This document shows, one piece after another, positions 12,301 through 23,141 of a stretch of DNA of 64,000 nt. The stretch spans positions 106,061,669-106,125,668 of the forward strand of contig OX439036.1 of NCBI GenBank assembly GCA_949317995.1, written 5' to 3'. A model generated the notes under the pieces. The model worked only from the letters and a program-made list of their open reading frames with translations. It ran no database searches and had not been told where the DNA came from. The position numbers were made by a program, and so were the translations under genes. The first letter of the stretch is position 1; each line of letters opens with the position of its first letter. This stretch comes from Acholoe squamosa (taxonomy: Eukaryota > Annelida > Polychaeta > Phyllodocida > Polynoidae).

Positions 12301-12442
12301 TGTAGCTAAAGTGAAGCATAACACCCCCTTTTCAATTTCATGCATTGCCATGTAAGATAATCACCCTGTGAGGTGATCGATTTAACTCATACCTCAGTAA
12401 GATATTAAAAATGAATGTGACATGATGCTCTACAATGGAAGC

Positions 12443-12597
12443 AATGTTTGGGGGTGGTGAAAAAGATTTTAAACCCTCCTGAAGGGGTGGCGGAAAAGAT
12501 TTTGGTACATCTCGAGGGGGTGGCAGAAAAAAATTTCAGGGGTCCAAACTAAAACTCACCAATACCCCCCTGTTGTTAAAAAATGAACACTCCCTTA
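12443..12597. repeat. MITE family M1, partial copy in Copia RNase H
   Basis: G-rich blocks (GGGGGTGG, AAGGGGTGGCGG, GAGGGGGTGG) are separated by AAAAGATTTT-like spacers, and the segment ends with GAACACTCCCTTA, the family terminal repeat. The next base begins the Copia RNase H coding sequence, so this copy truncates or interrupts that element. Confidence 0.65.
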
Positions 12598-13866
12598 CCT
12601 CTTGGGTAGCAGCTGACAGAGCCATATAATCAGCTTCACAAGTGAATAATGCAACTGTCTGTTGCTTTCTACTTTTGTATCAAATGAGTGGACCATTGTA
12701 GGTCAACCTGAATGTATAACCAGTTATGCTCTTTCTGTCATCAGATGCTCCCCAATCAGCATCACAAAATCACTGAGTTCTAACTCAGCATCAGATTTTA
12801 GGAATTTTAATTCATAATGAAGTGTACCTTTGATGTATCTAAGTACCTGCTTGGCTCTACCAAGATCAGCTTTGGTGGGATTCACCATATGTGACATGTA
12901 CTGGGAATAGGGCCTTTAATGCACCTTGCGCTAAGGGCCTTTTTCGCAGATCCTGTCACATATGTTGAGATAGCTTTGTTACAACATAACACAGATCAGG
13001 TCTTGTGATTGACATACAAAAGATGAGGCTTCCCACAATTTCCCGGTATAGCTTAGCATCAGCTAGCACTTCAGAATCCTCATCCCTTGTAGTATTGGAG
13101 CTTGTATCACAAGGAGTTGATCTGGGTTTACAATCTTGCATTTTGAACCTTTTCAATAACAAATAATATTTGGTTTGGTCCACTTTCACACTTGAACTCA
13201 ATACCTAGGAACCAAGATAACTTACCAAGATCTTTCATTTTGAATCTGGTGGACAGCGACTGTTTCACTGTGTTGAGTGTCTTCTCATCGCTTGCTGCAA
13301 TAATATCATCAACCCAAACTACTACAATAGTTTTGGAATTATGTTCGAACTTAGTGTACACACAAGAATCAGTCTCAGACTGTTGGAAACCTTCCTCCTT
13401 CAGGTAGGTGTCCAACATGTTGTTCTAGTTCCTACCACTTTGCTTTAAACAATATAGAGATTTCTTGCAATACAATTTCTCACCATTTTTACCTTTCAAC
13501 TCATAGCCTTCTGGTTGTTTTATATTAAGTTCACAGTCTATTCAGATAGGCTGTCTTAACATCCATCTGATAAACAACCATGTCCTCTTGGATGGCCAAT
13601 TGCATAAGCATGCGAATTGATGTGATACAGGCAGTGGGTGAAAAAGTCTCATGATAGTCAAAGTTTGGGACATGAGAATAACCTTTGGCCACAAACTGGA
13701 CCTTGTACTGTTCGTCAGCGCTTTGTCCCATTTTCATAGCATACACCCATCTACCCCCCATCTGCCATTTTTGCGCATTGTCAGAGTTCATAGCATTGGT
13801 ATATGTATTTGGGATATGTGCCCTGTGGTAGCAATAGTCAACAGTAGTGGTGATATAATCCTGCAA
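12598..13866 (-). pseudogene. Copia RT and RNase H start
   Basis: RT motifs are seen in three frames: DYHETFSP and YQMDVKTAYLN (13866-13531), VVVWVDDIIAAS with the catalytic Asp pair (13418-13128), and the SLIFCMSITRPDLCYVV stretch (13201-12956). RNase H begins near 12650 with CEADYMALSAATQE and is then interrupted. A short segment between 13418 and 13531 is degenerate. Confidence 0.85.
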
Positions 13867-14175
13867 ATAACCAGGTGGGTTACGTCCTCTGCGGGGATAC
13901 CTGGCATTGTCCCTATTGTCCTGCAGGTTTTAATCAAGTTCAACACCTACCACATTTTGAGCAGAAACATCATCAGCTACATCCGGAGCTGGGTAATCTT
14001 CAGGTTCTGATGTAGACACTACACATAACAGCATGAGCCCACATTTCTTTAGGTAATTTGGCTTCTAACAACAAACATCTTGCCATTTCAAATATTGTGC
14101 GCCATGATCTTTCTACTGTACCATTTTGGTGAGCTGAATAGGGAGCTGTTTTCTCATGTTTGATCTGACTTTTGA

Positions 14176-14523
14176 TCAATAGATTTCGAAATTTTCACTA
14201 GTAAATTCTCCCCCATTGTCAGAAGGAATACATTTCACCTTACCATATGGAACACAGTCAGCAAGGAACTTCTCTGTCGTTGTTACGGTGTCGTTCTTCT
14301 GCTTCAGAAAATAGACCATGTTTACCCCTGAAAAGTCATCTCCAAAAGATAAGGCATACTTGAAACCATTTTTTGCTGTAGGGTCAATTGGGCCTGTGAG
14401 ATCACAATATACAACATCAAGCAGGGCTTCTGCATGTTTATCGGGGTCATGATTTCTGAATTGAGACATTTTACTTTTAACACAGGTATCACAATCAAAC
14501 TTGTTCTTATTGATGATTTTCAT
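14176..14523 (-). pseudogene. Copia integrase (N-terminal half)
   Basis: The zinc-binding CDTC and the integrase core motifs DVVYCDLTGPI (first catalytic Asp) and PSDNGGEF (second Asp) are present. The region carrying the catalytic Glu continues downstream (about 14175-13900) in broken frames. It would catalyse insertion of element DNA. Confidence 0.85.
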
Positions 14524-14527
14524 ACCA

Positions 14528-14998
14528 TCAACAACTGATCAATTCGAGATTAATGCAATCTTCTACATTACAGTGACCTAGAATTTTATACCACTCTTCC
14601 ACTGTATGGGATCGAACACTAGATTTAACAGTTTTGTCGAGAAAATACAATCTAACATGTTTCTCTATTTCAAACCGAGTACCGTCTGGAGCATTTAATT
14701 CAGCTGAGTCAGGACTGAACTTAACATTCGCACCTTTTTCAGTCACCGCTTGCACCGAAAATATATCCTGTTTATAAGATGGGACATAGAGGGCATTCTC
14801 CAAAAGAATGTTGTGTGGCCTACCTTTACTGTCCTCAACTAGTACACTGGCTCTACCTTTACCTGCCACAACACTGTTTGTACGGCTGCCATCTGCCAAC
14901 TCTATGTAGTGCTTCTCTGGAATGAAACTTTCATCAAATTGTACAAATTTGGATTTTTCAGTAACAATATGGGTAGTCACACCACAATCAACCAACAA
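14528..14998 (-). pseudogene. Copia protease and GAG-pre-integrase region
   Basis: The active-site segment reads VDCGVTTHIV, where Copia proteases normally have a D-S/T-G triad, so the residue after Asp is Cys here. The C-terminal part carries VEEWYKILGH, a GAG-pre-integrase zinc-finger motif. It lies directly upstream of integrase. Confidence 0.75.
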
Positions 14999-15160
14999 AC
15001 AGTACAGGCTAGTATGATTGCAAACATCAGCTTAATCTACACTAACCTTGAACGCAAATGAACTATCGTCGCTGGCTACCTTAGCTGAGTGTTTCTTTCT
15101 ACGTTGATTTGTGTACTGAGTTTTGGTTTTACAGTTATTGCACCACTTGTTACTCTGCTT

Positions 15161-15787
15161 TTAATTTTTGCACTCAAAAGATCTGTGTCCTTGTTTACCA
15201 CACGCATAACACATAAAACTGGGTTTGCTGGGGCTGTTGCTCTTCCCGGGATCCGACACAGTTTTCATCACATTGTCCTGTTTGGACTCTGCATCACTCG
15301 ACCGGCACTTTTCTGTCTCCTTAAAATTTCTAAGTGTCACTTTAAAGTCACTCAACCTATGGTCATCCTTTTGGGTGATAACAGTTCCTAAAGTATTATA
15401 ATCAGCTGGAAGACCTTTCAGAACTATAGAAATAAGTAAACTGTCACTCACATCTTCCCCTGCTTCTTTCAGTGCATTTGAAGCGGTCTCAGCACGGATG
15501 ACATAGTCGGTGATACACTCATCAGTACCTTTTCTCAGTGATGTTAGTTCAGGGTAGCATCTCTAAGGATCAATAAGAGATAAGATCCTGTCATCCAAAA
15601 ACTGAACAATTTCAGCATAGTCCTCAGCCTTTTTGTCTGCAGCTTCTATTCCATTACCAGCAATAACATCAAGTAATTTGAATTTTCTGTAATGACTCAA
15701 AAATCTGGCTTCCCAAAGTTCAGAACTGCTCTCATCTCCATCAAAATACAATTGTCTCGTCCCATTACCTAGCAGGATGGAAGCCAT
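15161..15787 (-). pseudogene. Copia gag with CCHC knuckle
   Basis: The N-terminal part (15787-15563) opens with an ATG and has the LYFDGDESSSELWEARFL stretch typical of the Copia gag start. The C-terminal part (15451-15161) has the CCHC knuckle CYACGKQGHRSFEC. A frameshift lies between 15451 and 15563. It binds element RNA and forms the capsid-like particle. Confidence 0.8.
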
Positions 15788-15839
15788 CCTTGATGGAGGG
15801 TAAAGTTGACATAAACTTCTTCAGATTGTGCCAGAACAT

Positions 15840-16140
15840 TGTGGCCTGGTTGCTTTGTCAGACCGGAAGTACAGGTTTATTTTAGTTCACTTGAAGTCTT
15901 GTTTATTTATTTACATTCTCTCCCCCTAGAGGGCAGCACCAGTAGTGCTCTTTTTCTTGCCCATACATCACAGATTCATCATAAGGTTAGATTCTAACAT
16001 CTAGGTCTTTCACTTTTATTTAGGGCTAAGGGCAACATCAATTAGAGGAGGTCTCTGCACCTCATTTAACTTCGTGCATCCTATGAAATAGGTGTGAACG
16101 GTGACTGTGGGCATCTCTATATCATAGGATGCACAAAATA
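15840..16140 (-). repeat. Possible Copia 5' LTR region
   Basis: The region upstream of the Copia gag start has AATAAA-like signals on the minus strand near 15870-15905. Further out is a 13-bp inverted repeat (GTGCATCCTATGA near 16073 and its complement near 16121). No second LTR copy is visible, so boundaries are unknown. Confidence 0.3.
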
Positions 16141-16151
16141 ATGACCACTTC

Positions 16152-16464
16152 TAAGGGAGTGCTCATTATTTATCAACGGGGGGGGGGGGTTGAGGAGGGG
16201 GGTGTAAAATTTTCAGACCCCTCCTGAGGGGGGGAGCTTAAAAGATTTTGACTCCTCTTGAGGAAGGGCATAAGAAATTTACCTCTTTTTAGCAAAGAAG
16301 CCCGCACACTACTTTAGCTCAAAGAGGGGTGTGAAAATTCTCTGCGCCTCCGGTGCTGGGGGGTTGCAAAGAAAATTTACTGCCGCCGAGGGGGCCTAAA
16401 AAAATTTTCCATGTCCGCGCAAAAACCCACAACCCCCATGTTAATAAATAACGACCACTCCTTA
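16152..16464. repeat. MITE family M1, complete copy
   Basis: The left end reads TAAGGGAGTGCTCATTATTT and the right end is its inverted complement with few mismatches, giving terminal inverted repeats of about 25 bp. The interior has alternating G-rich and AAAATTT blocks. The same family is seen at 10150, 12443 and 19449. Confidence 0.75.
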
Positions 16465-16482
16465 AATTGGACATGGTGACGT

Positions 16483-17132
16483 TGTCAACGGACCGTTACA
16501 AGTGGTGAAGTGAATATACACGGAATCCAGAGAAGTTCATTTGATCCTTTTATTGCATAGCTGACATGAGTGTTTCATAAAGATGGTAACAATGATAACA
16601 CTCGCCAATATCCAAGCTCTGCCTCTGATCCTATAGCTCAACCTGTCATAGGTTCTAGGTATAGGTGTAAGGTGTAAGTTGGGAGAGATGATTGGGAGCT
16701 GCTCAAGCTGCCTTTTATATTAATGGATTGAGCAGCTCACAGTATTGTGAAATATTCTATACACGTGGTTCAATAAAATAGAGACACGTGTCATAGAGAG
16801 AGATTAACACCTGTGGGTAAATCATGTTAATGAGAATTGAGAGGAGATTGTGAAATATCCTCTCATTCCAAATATGGCACCACAGGTGGATTGCACTTCC
16901 TCCAGCGGGGCTGTGTGGGTGTAGATATGATTGGAATGTTATTACATCCGTATACCTTATGTCACAGAGTCTCATGGAGGAAGTAGGGTTCATGATAACT
17001 TATGGATCCTGGTTCCTGTTGGGGACACAGGAGATTATTGAGTGTGGATCGTGAGCAGAGCTTAGGCTTTATATGGCGAAGAAATTAGTAAATATGAAAA
17101 ATATTAATAATACCCAGAATGGTCCATTGACA
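16483..17132 (-). repeat. 3' LTR of the 18.8-kb element
   Basis: Length is 650 bp, TG...CA bounded, and nearly identical to 34615-35264. On the minus strand it has a strong TATA (TATAAAAGG, near 16712-16720) and AATAAA near 16549, so U3, R and U5 are all present. Polyadenylation would occur here. Just inside the element the minus strand is purine-rich (AGTAGGAATGTGGGG, 17134-17150), a fair polypurine tract. Confidence 0.9.
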
Positions 17133-18107
17133 AATCCCCACATTCCTACTCGTCTCTGCACGAGTGTAAAGGGAGAAAAATATGTAGGAAAATAAGGCTT
17201 TGCCAAGTCCATTGACAATTATGGGTATTATAATACAAATACAGGTTTTTGTGAAAACCTGATGAGTTTGACATCATATGCGGTATAAAGATATAGTTCC
17301 TTTATGGAATTACAAAAATAAAGTTTGTGTGGATCAAGTGACTTAATCTATATACACAGGTTATAAATGCAGGGATATGCACAATGCTTAAAATATATAT
17401 GTACCGGTTCGTTATTGTGGGAAAATGAAAATTTTCCTGGTTTGATAACATGTTTGGTTTTATACATTAATATACAATGGGATATATACAGATGAAAATT
17501 AACCAAGTTTTGTGATTCTTGGTACCGTGGGGTCAATCAATCAACACAAGGGTGATGAGTTTTGGCTCCACACTACCAAGGCTCACAGCTGAAGTTGTGT
17601 AGGGTTTGCTACACAGTTGGGTATAAGTCAAGGTAGTATTCAGTGTTTACTGTCGACTAGAACTTGGTGTTGATTCAAAAATACATTTACAATAAACTAG
17701 TCAAGGTAGTATTCAGTGTTACTGTTGACTAGAACATGGTAATTTTTATAAAGATATACAATATGTTGGTCAAAGGAGAGGTTAAATGGGATATATATAA
17801 AACTTATCGCTATAACCTAAAACTAGTAACTAATTTGACTAAAACTCATAAATACATGTCATAGCTGAGTTTGAAAAACAGTGGCGAAGGTAATGAATTT
17901 TATAGCGCCTAGAGAGGCAAGCCAGAAGGCTATTTGGTCTGTCTCTCATAAAGTTCATCAAAAGAAATCTTAAACTAATATATACATTGGCCTAAGAAAA
18001 ACAGGCTTAAAGAATCCAGTGAAAAGGATTTGACATACGAGAAAAAAAAATTTGACATTTTCAGAAAATAGGTAATATGTATAGGTATGGGGGGGGCTGT
18101 TTACAAT
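17133..18107. other. Retroelement 3' non-coding region
   Basis: This lies between the 3' LTR and the nested fold-back element. It contains a short direct duplication (GTAGTATTCAGTGTTACTG type near 17630 and 17705) and no coding ORF that I can support. It is probably 3' untranslated sequence. Confidence 0.5.
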
Positions 18108-18300
18108 GCAGGACGCAACTTCTCGACCCGGACTATGCCCCCAGGGCATCGCGTCTGCCGCGCGTATGGATTCTGAAGTAGTTGCAGCAGGTGCGGCCTG
18201 ACGCGTAAGTTCCGCACATCACTCTCCCAGCATGGGAGAGACTGTCAGCTTCAAGCAGATGTTTAAGACTTCAATACTTATACAGTGAAATGTCTGGCAT

Positions 18301-18640
18301 AGCCTATACCTCTATAGATTACAATTCAGTGAGGCATGCCCCGGGGGAATCACCCAAATCACAAATGCCCCTGGGGCATAGCCTATACTTCTATAGATTA
18401 CAATTTAGTGAGGCATGCCCCGAGGGCATTGCCCACGTCACAAATGCCCCTGGGGCATAGCCTATACTTCTATCGACTACAATCTAGAGAGGCATGACCC
18501 GGGGAATCACCCAAATCACAAATGCCCCTGGGGCATAGCCTATACTTCTATAGACTACAATCTAGTGAGGCATGCCCTGGGGGAATCACACACTCCACAA
18601 ATGCCCCTGCGGCATAGCCTATACTTCTATAGACGACAAT
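18301..18640 (+). repeat. Tandem repeat, 78-79-bp unit
   Basis: There are five head-to-tail units. Each carries AGCCTATACTTCTATAGA, a GAGGCATGCCCCGGGG half and a CACAAATGCCCCTGGGGCAT half. Unit starts are at 18301, 18380, 18459, 18537 and 18615. The units are nearly identical, so this block expanded more recently than the rest of the element. Confidence 0.85.
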
Positions 18641-19448
18641 CTGCATGCTGCTGTTATTTCTAACCTACAGATATAAAAGATGCACTGTTGGGAGTCTCAC
18701 ATGTATAGTAGGTTGGACAATGCCCCGAGGGCATCCATAATATGGACGATGCCCCCAGGGCATACAGTGATAGGCCTACTGGTTGGAGATGACAGTGGCA
18801 TGACCCATGGGCATCAGTGGGGGACATCGATGCCCCCAGGGCAGCAGATCATGATCGCCTACCTCTTTAGATTAGAAACGATTCAAAGTGGCATGCCCCA
18901 GGGGCATCAGTGGAGCCATCATGATTAATGCCCCTGAGGCATTCCCTACATCTGTAAGCTACAAATGACTATGACCTTGGGACATTGTCCTACCTCCCCT
19001 GTATGTAATGATACCTATGCATGCCCCTGGGGCATCATTCTTACCTCAATGCCCTGGGGGTATTTTCCTACCTCCTCTGTATGTAAGGCTACCTATAAAT
19101 TGTCATATCCCCTCCCTATGTTAGGCTGTCTATATAAAGGCCCTGGGGCATGGTCTCTACTACGGATGCCCTGGGGGCATTGTTTAATGTCCTGCATATA
19201 AAAGACTTTATATACATACCCTGGGGGCATAATCCATACAATGCCTACCCTGGGGGTATTGTATATACCATGGGTGCCCTGGGGGCATAGACCAACCTTC
19301 TTAACCTGTCCGTGTATGCCTTGGGGGCATCACCCACACCACGGATGCCCCCAGGGCATTGTATGACTCCGCATAAGCAGGCCCGGGGCATTGTCCTCAC
19401 CTTGCATGCCCTAGGGGCATTGCAAACGCCACCGATGCCCCTGGGCAT

Positions 19449-19640
19449 CACCTGGGAGTGGTCATTATTTATCAACAGGAGGGCATGGTGGGTTTGGGGT
19501 GGGGTTGTAAAACTTTGGCCCCTCTTGACCGATCAAAGAGTGGCATAAAAATTGTTCATGCATCTGGCATGGGGGAGCACAAAATATTGACCTCCGCTGA
19601 GGGGGGGCTTAAAAAACATTCACATGTTTAGATGAAAACT
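19449..19640. repeat. MITE family M1, truncated copy
   Basis: The left end reads GGGAGTGGTCATTATTTATC, followed by the family's G-rich and AAAATTT-like blocks. The right terminal repeat is missing. It sits inside the fold-back element at 18108-20219. Confidence 0.65.
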
Positions 19641-20287
19641 CGTCTCTCTCACTTCCTATATGTCCTATAGTAACCATGTGCATACACCACAGTTCACTTG
19701 GTACCACTTATATAGCAGGGCCCAAAAAAGATATATCGGTACCTCTTTTGACAGATTTTGTACCCAAAGGATCCAGGAGTCTCCCTGCAGCCAATTTGGG
19801 AATGTTGGCATGTAGCCTATGGGAACTTTATGGTTTTGCCCCCTGTGCCACAATTCAATTCAATTCAATTTTATTCACGCATTTGGGGCAAAGGAGTACC
19901 AGTGACATGCCCCGGGGGCATCATATTGTGAATCTAGGTCAGCAGACGGTGGTCTGTTTGTGTTTTGAATCGAGCACTAATTCAAGCTATAAGCTTACAT
20001 ATTTACGCTGTATTTGTTCTAAATGAATACATCTTCATGCCTATCTAATGTAGTAAAGGACCAGAATGTTATAATGTACACCAAAATAGAAGAACTATGT
20101 TGCTAGGGCGGAAGGGTGCAGTGTTGACACAGCACGGCACAGCAGGCACCCTTGACACACGTGTAGTGGCGCGCGGGATGCCCCGGGGGCATAGTCCGGG
20201 TCGAGAAGTTGCGTCCTGCGTTTAGCATCGTGTCTCAGCGATTTGGATTTAAAACATGGTTATACAACAATTGGTTCTGAAAAGTGT

Positions 20288-20990
20288 CTATTTATGCGTC
20301 CTGAAGTGTCGATGTGGGTGTATACTGTTGGGAGGTAGGTTTTGATGTTCCTTAATATTGAAATTCTTGAACCTGCCCTCAGCTTTACGATGGGTCCTGG
20401 ATCTGATCGGCCTGAATTTTGAGATTGTAATGTCAGAAAAATCCAAGTACACTGATGCTAAGTCACCAGCCGTGGCCACATCTGAACCGCTGTCTGAGTT
20501 AGATTCAGACTCTGGAGGGGTGGTGGGCTTAACTGGCATGGTCCTCCACATGGTTTTGGGTGTAGGTCCATGTCTGTTGCCGCTTGGTTTAAGCCTGTCA
20601 TCGTAAGCACAAGGGCATAGGAACCCATTTGGTTGGTGGTAGCAGGGTATGCACAGTCTGGCAGCAGATACCTGCCCATTGATGTGGCGGCAGTAGGTGT
20701 TGTTGTGTTTGTAGGTTGGTGGCATAGGTGTGCCAGGCCTACAGGCTGCCGACACGTAGGATCCCCTGGGTGTTAGAGGGGGCTTGTTGTTTGATTCCCT
20801 CCATTGGTTGGTGGAGGTTGCTGCTGGGGCTTGGGGTCTGCGGCTGGTAGGGTTTGATTTTGGCTGTCCTGTTCCCTCCTGCTTCTTTCTTCTGTTCCCT
20901 TCCTTGATGACGATTGCCCTGGCTCGTCTGTGGACTTCGGGGCTGGAGGGCCGACGGATGGTGGGGCTACCAGGTCTCCAGAGGTGGGGT
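20288..20990 (-). CDS. Cys-rich accessory exon of the 18.8-kb element
   Basis: An open frame runs on the minus strand to a stop at 20288. A strong splice acceptor (pyrimidine run then TACAG, CAG at 20993-20991) marks its start at 20990. The first part is basic and Pro/Ser-rich. The middle has a Cys/His cluster (YCRHINGQ, LCIPCYH, FLCPCAYD) that could bind zinc, followed by an acidic Ser stretch. The acceptor phase fits the leader exon at 26173-26234. If joined instead to the TM ORF donor at 22343, another frame would be read, giving a Pro-rich tail that stops early. I do not recognise the family. A trans-acting regulatory role would be speculation. Confidence 0.5.
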
Positions 20991-21433
20991 CTGTAGGGAA
21001 GAGAGCAGTGAAAACAAGCCATTAACAGAGGTGTAAAATCCTGCTTGGGTCAGCTTGTGGCCTTGTCAATACAGGATAACCAATAAGTGCAATAAGTTTC
21101 TGCTATTTGACACATAACATTAACTGACAGAGCTCAACTTGATTGTGAGAATAGAACGCGGTAAGTATAACTAAGCATGCTTAGTTGGTTTATTTGTATT
21201 ACGCTAGGTGGCGGTACCGCGCTGTCGCTTCACCGTGCCGAACCTGATTATCCAGATAAAACTCTGAAAAAAAATATTTCAAACAGCGGCTTAAAGTTCC
21301 AGAAATTGGTCGAAAGAGATTGAAAACGGGTTGAGTTTTGACATTCTAGAATAAAATTTGTTACTTGAAGTTTAAAGGTAAAAATTGGAAAATTTCAAAT
21401 TAAATTTTGAGTTTTGATGCCTATAGCCTTGGC

Positions 21434-21446
21434 CCTATATAAAGGA
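21434..21446 (+). promoter_or_regulatory. TATA box of antisense gene
   Basis: CTATATAAAGG lies about 45 bp upstream of an ATG at 21481, on the strand opposite to the retroelement genes. Spacing suits a start site near 21465. A TATA/ATG arrangement also occurs at the corresponding place in the inverted-repeat element (38420 and 38488). Confidence 0.6.
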
Positions 21447-21480
21447 TGGGTGCCGGCTATCTTATCAGTAGTTACGCAAG

Positions 21481-21730
21481 ATGGAGGTCGTACAGGGTGT
21501 CCTGTACCTTCCCGACGGCCGGGGACTTTTAGTGACCGTCTACATAAATGAGGATGGGTCGTAAGTAACTTTAAATAGGTGGCTGTGTGAAATTTTTCTC
21601 TGGGATTTCGATTGAGAGGATTTGTGTGCGAGTCCTAGGTAACTCAATTTTGGATTTCTTATCTTTCAGGATTTATCATGTTATGTATTTGCTGCTGGCA
21701 CCTCAGGTGCCGGTAATAAACGGCTTTTAG
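21481..21730 (+). CDS. Small two-exon gene antisense to the retroelement
   Basis: The coding segments are 21481-21560 and 21670-21730. The donor is GTAAGT at 21561 and the acceptor TCTTTCAG ends at 21669. The splice phase closes a codon, and the product is 46 residues ending with TAG at 21730. Exon 1 begins MEVVQGVLYLPDG, and exon 2 gives a short hydrophobic tail. A further GTGAGT donor (21736) and TTTTCAG acceptor (ending 21798) lie just downstream, so the transcript may have a third, mostly non-coding exon or an alternative C-terminus. There is no recognised domain. The case rests on a TATA box, ATG and consensus splice sites lining up. Confidence 0.5.
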
Positions 21731-22304
21731 GAAATGTGAGTAATCCCTTTAACTATGATGCTCAGGTTATGTGCACATGTTGATGTTGTTGTTTTCAGCT
21801 TGTGTATCAAGTCAGAACGATCATGTGACCGAAACTAACCATCATTTGCATTTGCAAGGCCCTTTAAAAATGGCGACGCCGGGTCGCGACTGGCGCGAAA
21901 TTTTGTGCAGACGCTATTGGTACGTCTATAGGTTGTAAAAACGGTTGTGCGTCGTCATTGATAAAATTTTATGAGGTTAATGTGAAGCGATGGCAGGGTT
22001 TTGCCATTGTGGGCATGGTTTAGGTTATAGGCCGAGATGGGGCCCTATGGGGGGCTCCTTGGGGGGTCTCGGGGGGTTTGGCAGATAGGAGGGGGATCCC
22101 CACATCAGCGTCTCACATGGCTATCCGGTGTGCTATGCAACACGTGTTTAAGCACCTGCCATCCCCACATGTATAAGGGTGGTGGTACCGTCTAGTGTTG
22201 TAGTGTCAAGCCTGTGGGCGCCGGGGAAAGTCCATTTTGGGGGAACCTCGGGGGTGGCCGGTGGTGGTCGTTGAGGATGCTGAGCGTCCCCAACAATCCC
22301 CACA

Positions 22305-23114
22305 TCAGCCGAAACTGACGGTATAAAACATGAGAAACCTACCATTTACGGTGTCAATGGCCCTCTTAGCCAGTGTAGGGTCGAATAAATACAGATCCTT
22401 GGGGGGTTGGGTTTCCCTGAACTGTAACAGAGCCATCTCTGCCGGAGTTGTCCTGCTGGTGGAGGCTTTAGGGGCTCCTCGCCTGGGTAGGTCCTTCCTC
22501 CGTGTGATAGGTGGCACTGGGTTGAAACTGGCCGAAAGTCCGTAATCACTTGGTTTGAGTTGGAAATCAGGTTGGCTCTCTTGTACAATAGCCAAGGTAA
22601 CGGTGTGGGGTTTGGATCTAAGGACAATTGAGAGGGGAATGCACCAGAGCAAAGGGCAACTGGGCTTCACCATCCTCAGTCTTCCACCAATGATCATGCT
22701 GACCTCTGATTTCCAATGCGCATCAAGATGATGGGCTAAAGGGAAAGTCAACCTGGGTGGTGTTAGTTTGGGTGCCAAGATGGAGGCTGGCCAAAGGTTT
22801 CGTCCATATACCATCAATCCAACTGGAAAGGCGTAGGTACACCCTCCAGAGTGGATTTTTAGCACGAATCTTGGGGTGCCGGGGGCGGGGTCCTGTCTGC
22901 CGTAAGGCCAATGCCTAAGACAGCGTCTCCCTGCAGCCCTGATGAGTAGCAGCATGAGGATGACGCCCAGGAAGGCGATCATAGAATCATACCTTCCTGG
23001 CATTTGAATCCAGTCAGGTGTTGTTATGTCCTGGGGTGTGGTCCGCGTGGGCCAATTTTGGTTGGTGTTCTTGATCATTTCCTTTAGCTTATTCCAAGAC
23101 GCTGCGTCAGCCAT
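22305..23114 (-). CDS. Single-TM ORF downstream of env
   Basis: This ORF opens with an ATG at 23114, 28 bases after the env stop, and runs 269 codons to 22305. Residues about 45-58 form a hydrophobic span (MIAFLGVILMLLLI) followed by RAAGRRC, so a single TM with a basic flank is predicted. The remainder is Pro-rich with no domain I know. A GTAGGT donor (exon end 22343) lies near the 3' end and could join it to the acceptor at 20991. A decayed homologue lies at about 39090-39360 in the inverted-repeat element. It could be an envelope-associated or accessory membrane protein. Confidence 0.55.
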   Translation of the reverse strand: MADAASWNKLKEMIKNTNQNWPTRTTPQDITTPDWIQMPGRYDSMIAFLGVILMLLLIRAAGRRCLRHWPYGRQDPAPGTPRFVLKIHSGGCTYAFPVGLMVYGRNLWPASILAPKLTPPRLTFPLAHHLDAHWKSEVSMIIGGRLRMVKPSCPLLWCIPLSIVLRSKPHTVTLAIVQESQPDFQLKPSDYGLSASFNPVPPITRRKDLPRRGAPKASTSRTTPAEMALLQFRETQPPKDLYLFDPTLAKRAIDTVNGRFLMFYTVSFG

Positions 23115-23141
23115 CGTTGCTCGACTGTGAATGGTGATTAA

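Larger units (their letters stand above)
12598..15787 (-). mobile_element. Decayed Ty1/Copia retrotransposon
   Basis: On the minus strand the order is gag, protease, integrase, RT, RNase H, the Copia arrangement. Gag starts with ATG at 15787 and carries a CCHC knuckle. Protease and GAG-pre-integrase, integrase core, RT and the start of RNase H follow in separate frames. The 3' end is cut at 12597 by a MITE, inside the RNase H motif CEADYMALSAATQE. There are many stops and frameshifts, so the copy is inactive. Confidence 0.9.
18108..20219. mobile_element. Non-autonomous fold-back transposon with ATGCCCC/GGGGCAT array
   Basis: Terminal inverted repeats of 43 bp (42 matches) start GCAGGACGCAACTTCTCGAC at 18108 and end with the complement at 20219. 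The interior is built from the palindrome ATGCCCC-N-GGGGCAT, repeated some thirty times with variants. It includes a tandem block with a 78-79-bp period (units starting 18301, 18380, 18459, 18537, 18615). GTTTA occurs at 18099-18103 and at 20220-20224, a possible target duplication offset by 4 bp. A truncated M1 MITE lies within it (19449-19640). It encodes no protein. Confidence 0.85.

Noticed and set aside
18108..20219. CRISPR-like array of regularly spaced palindromes
   Set aside because: Repeats are themselves spaced irregularly outside the 79-bp block, spacers are repeats too, and it sits between transposon TIRs in eukaryotic DNA.
20960..22345. TM ORF and Cys-rich exon as one long protein in the long frame
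   Set aside because: The donor at 22343 leaves one base while the long frame after 20991 needs two, so that join would read the other frame.
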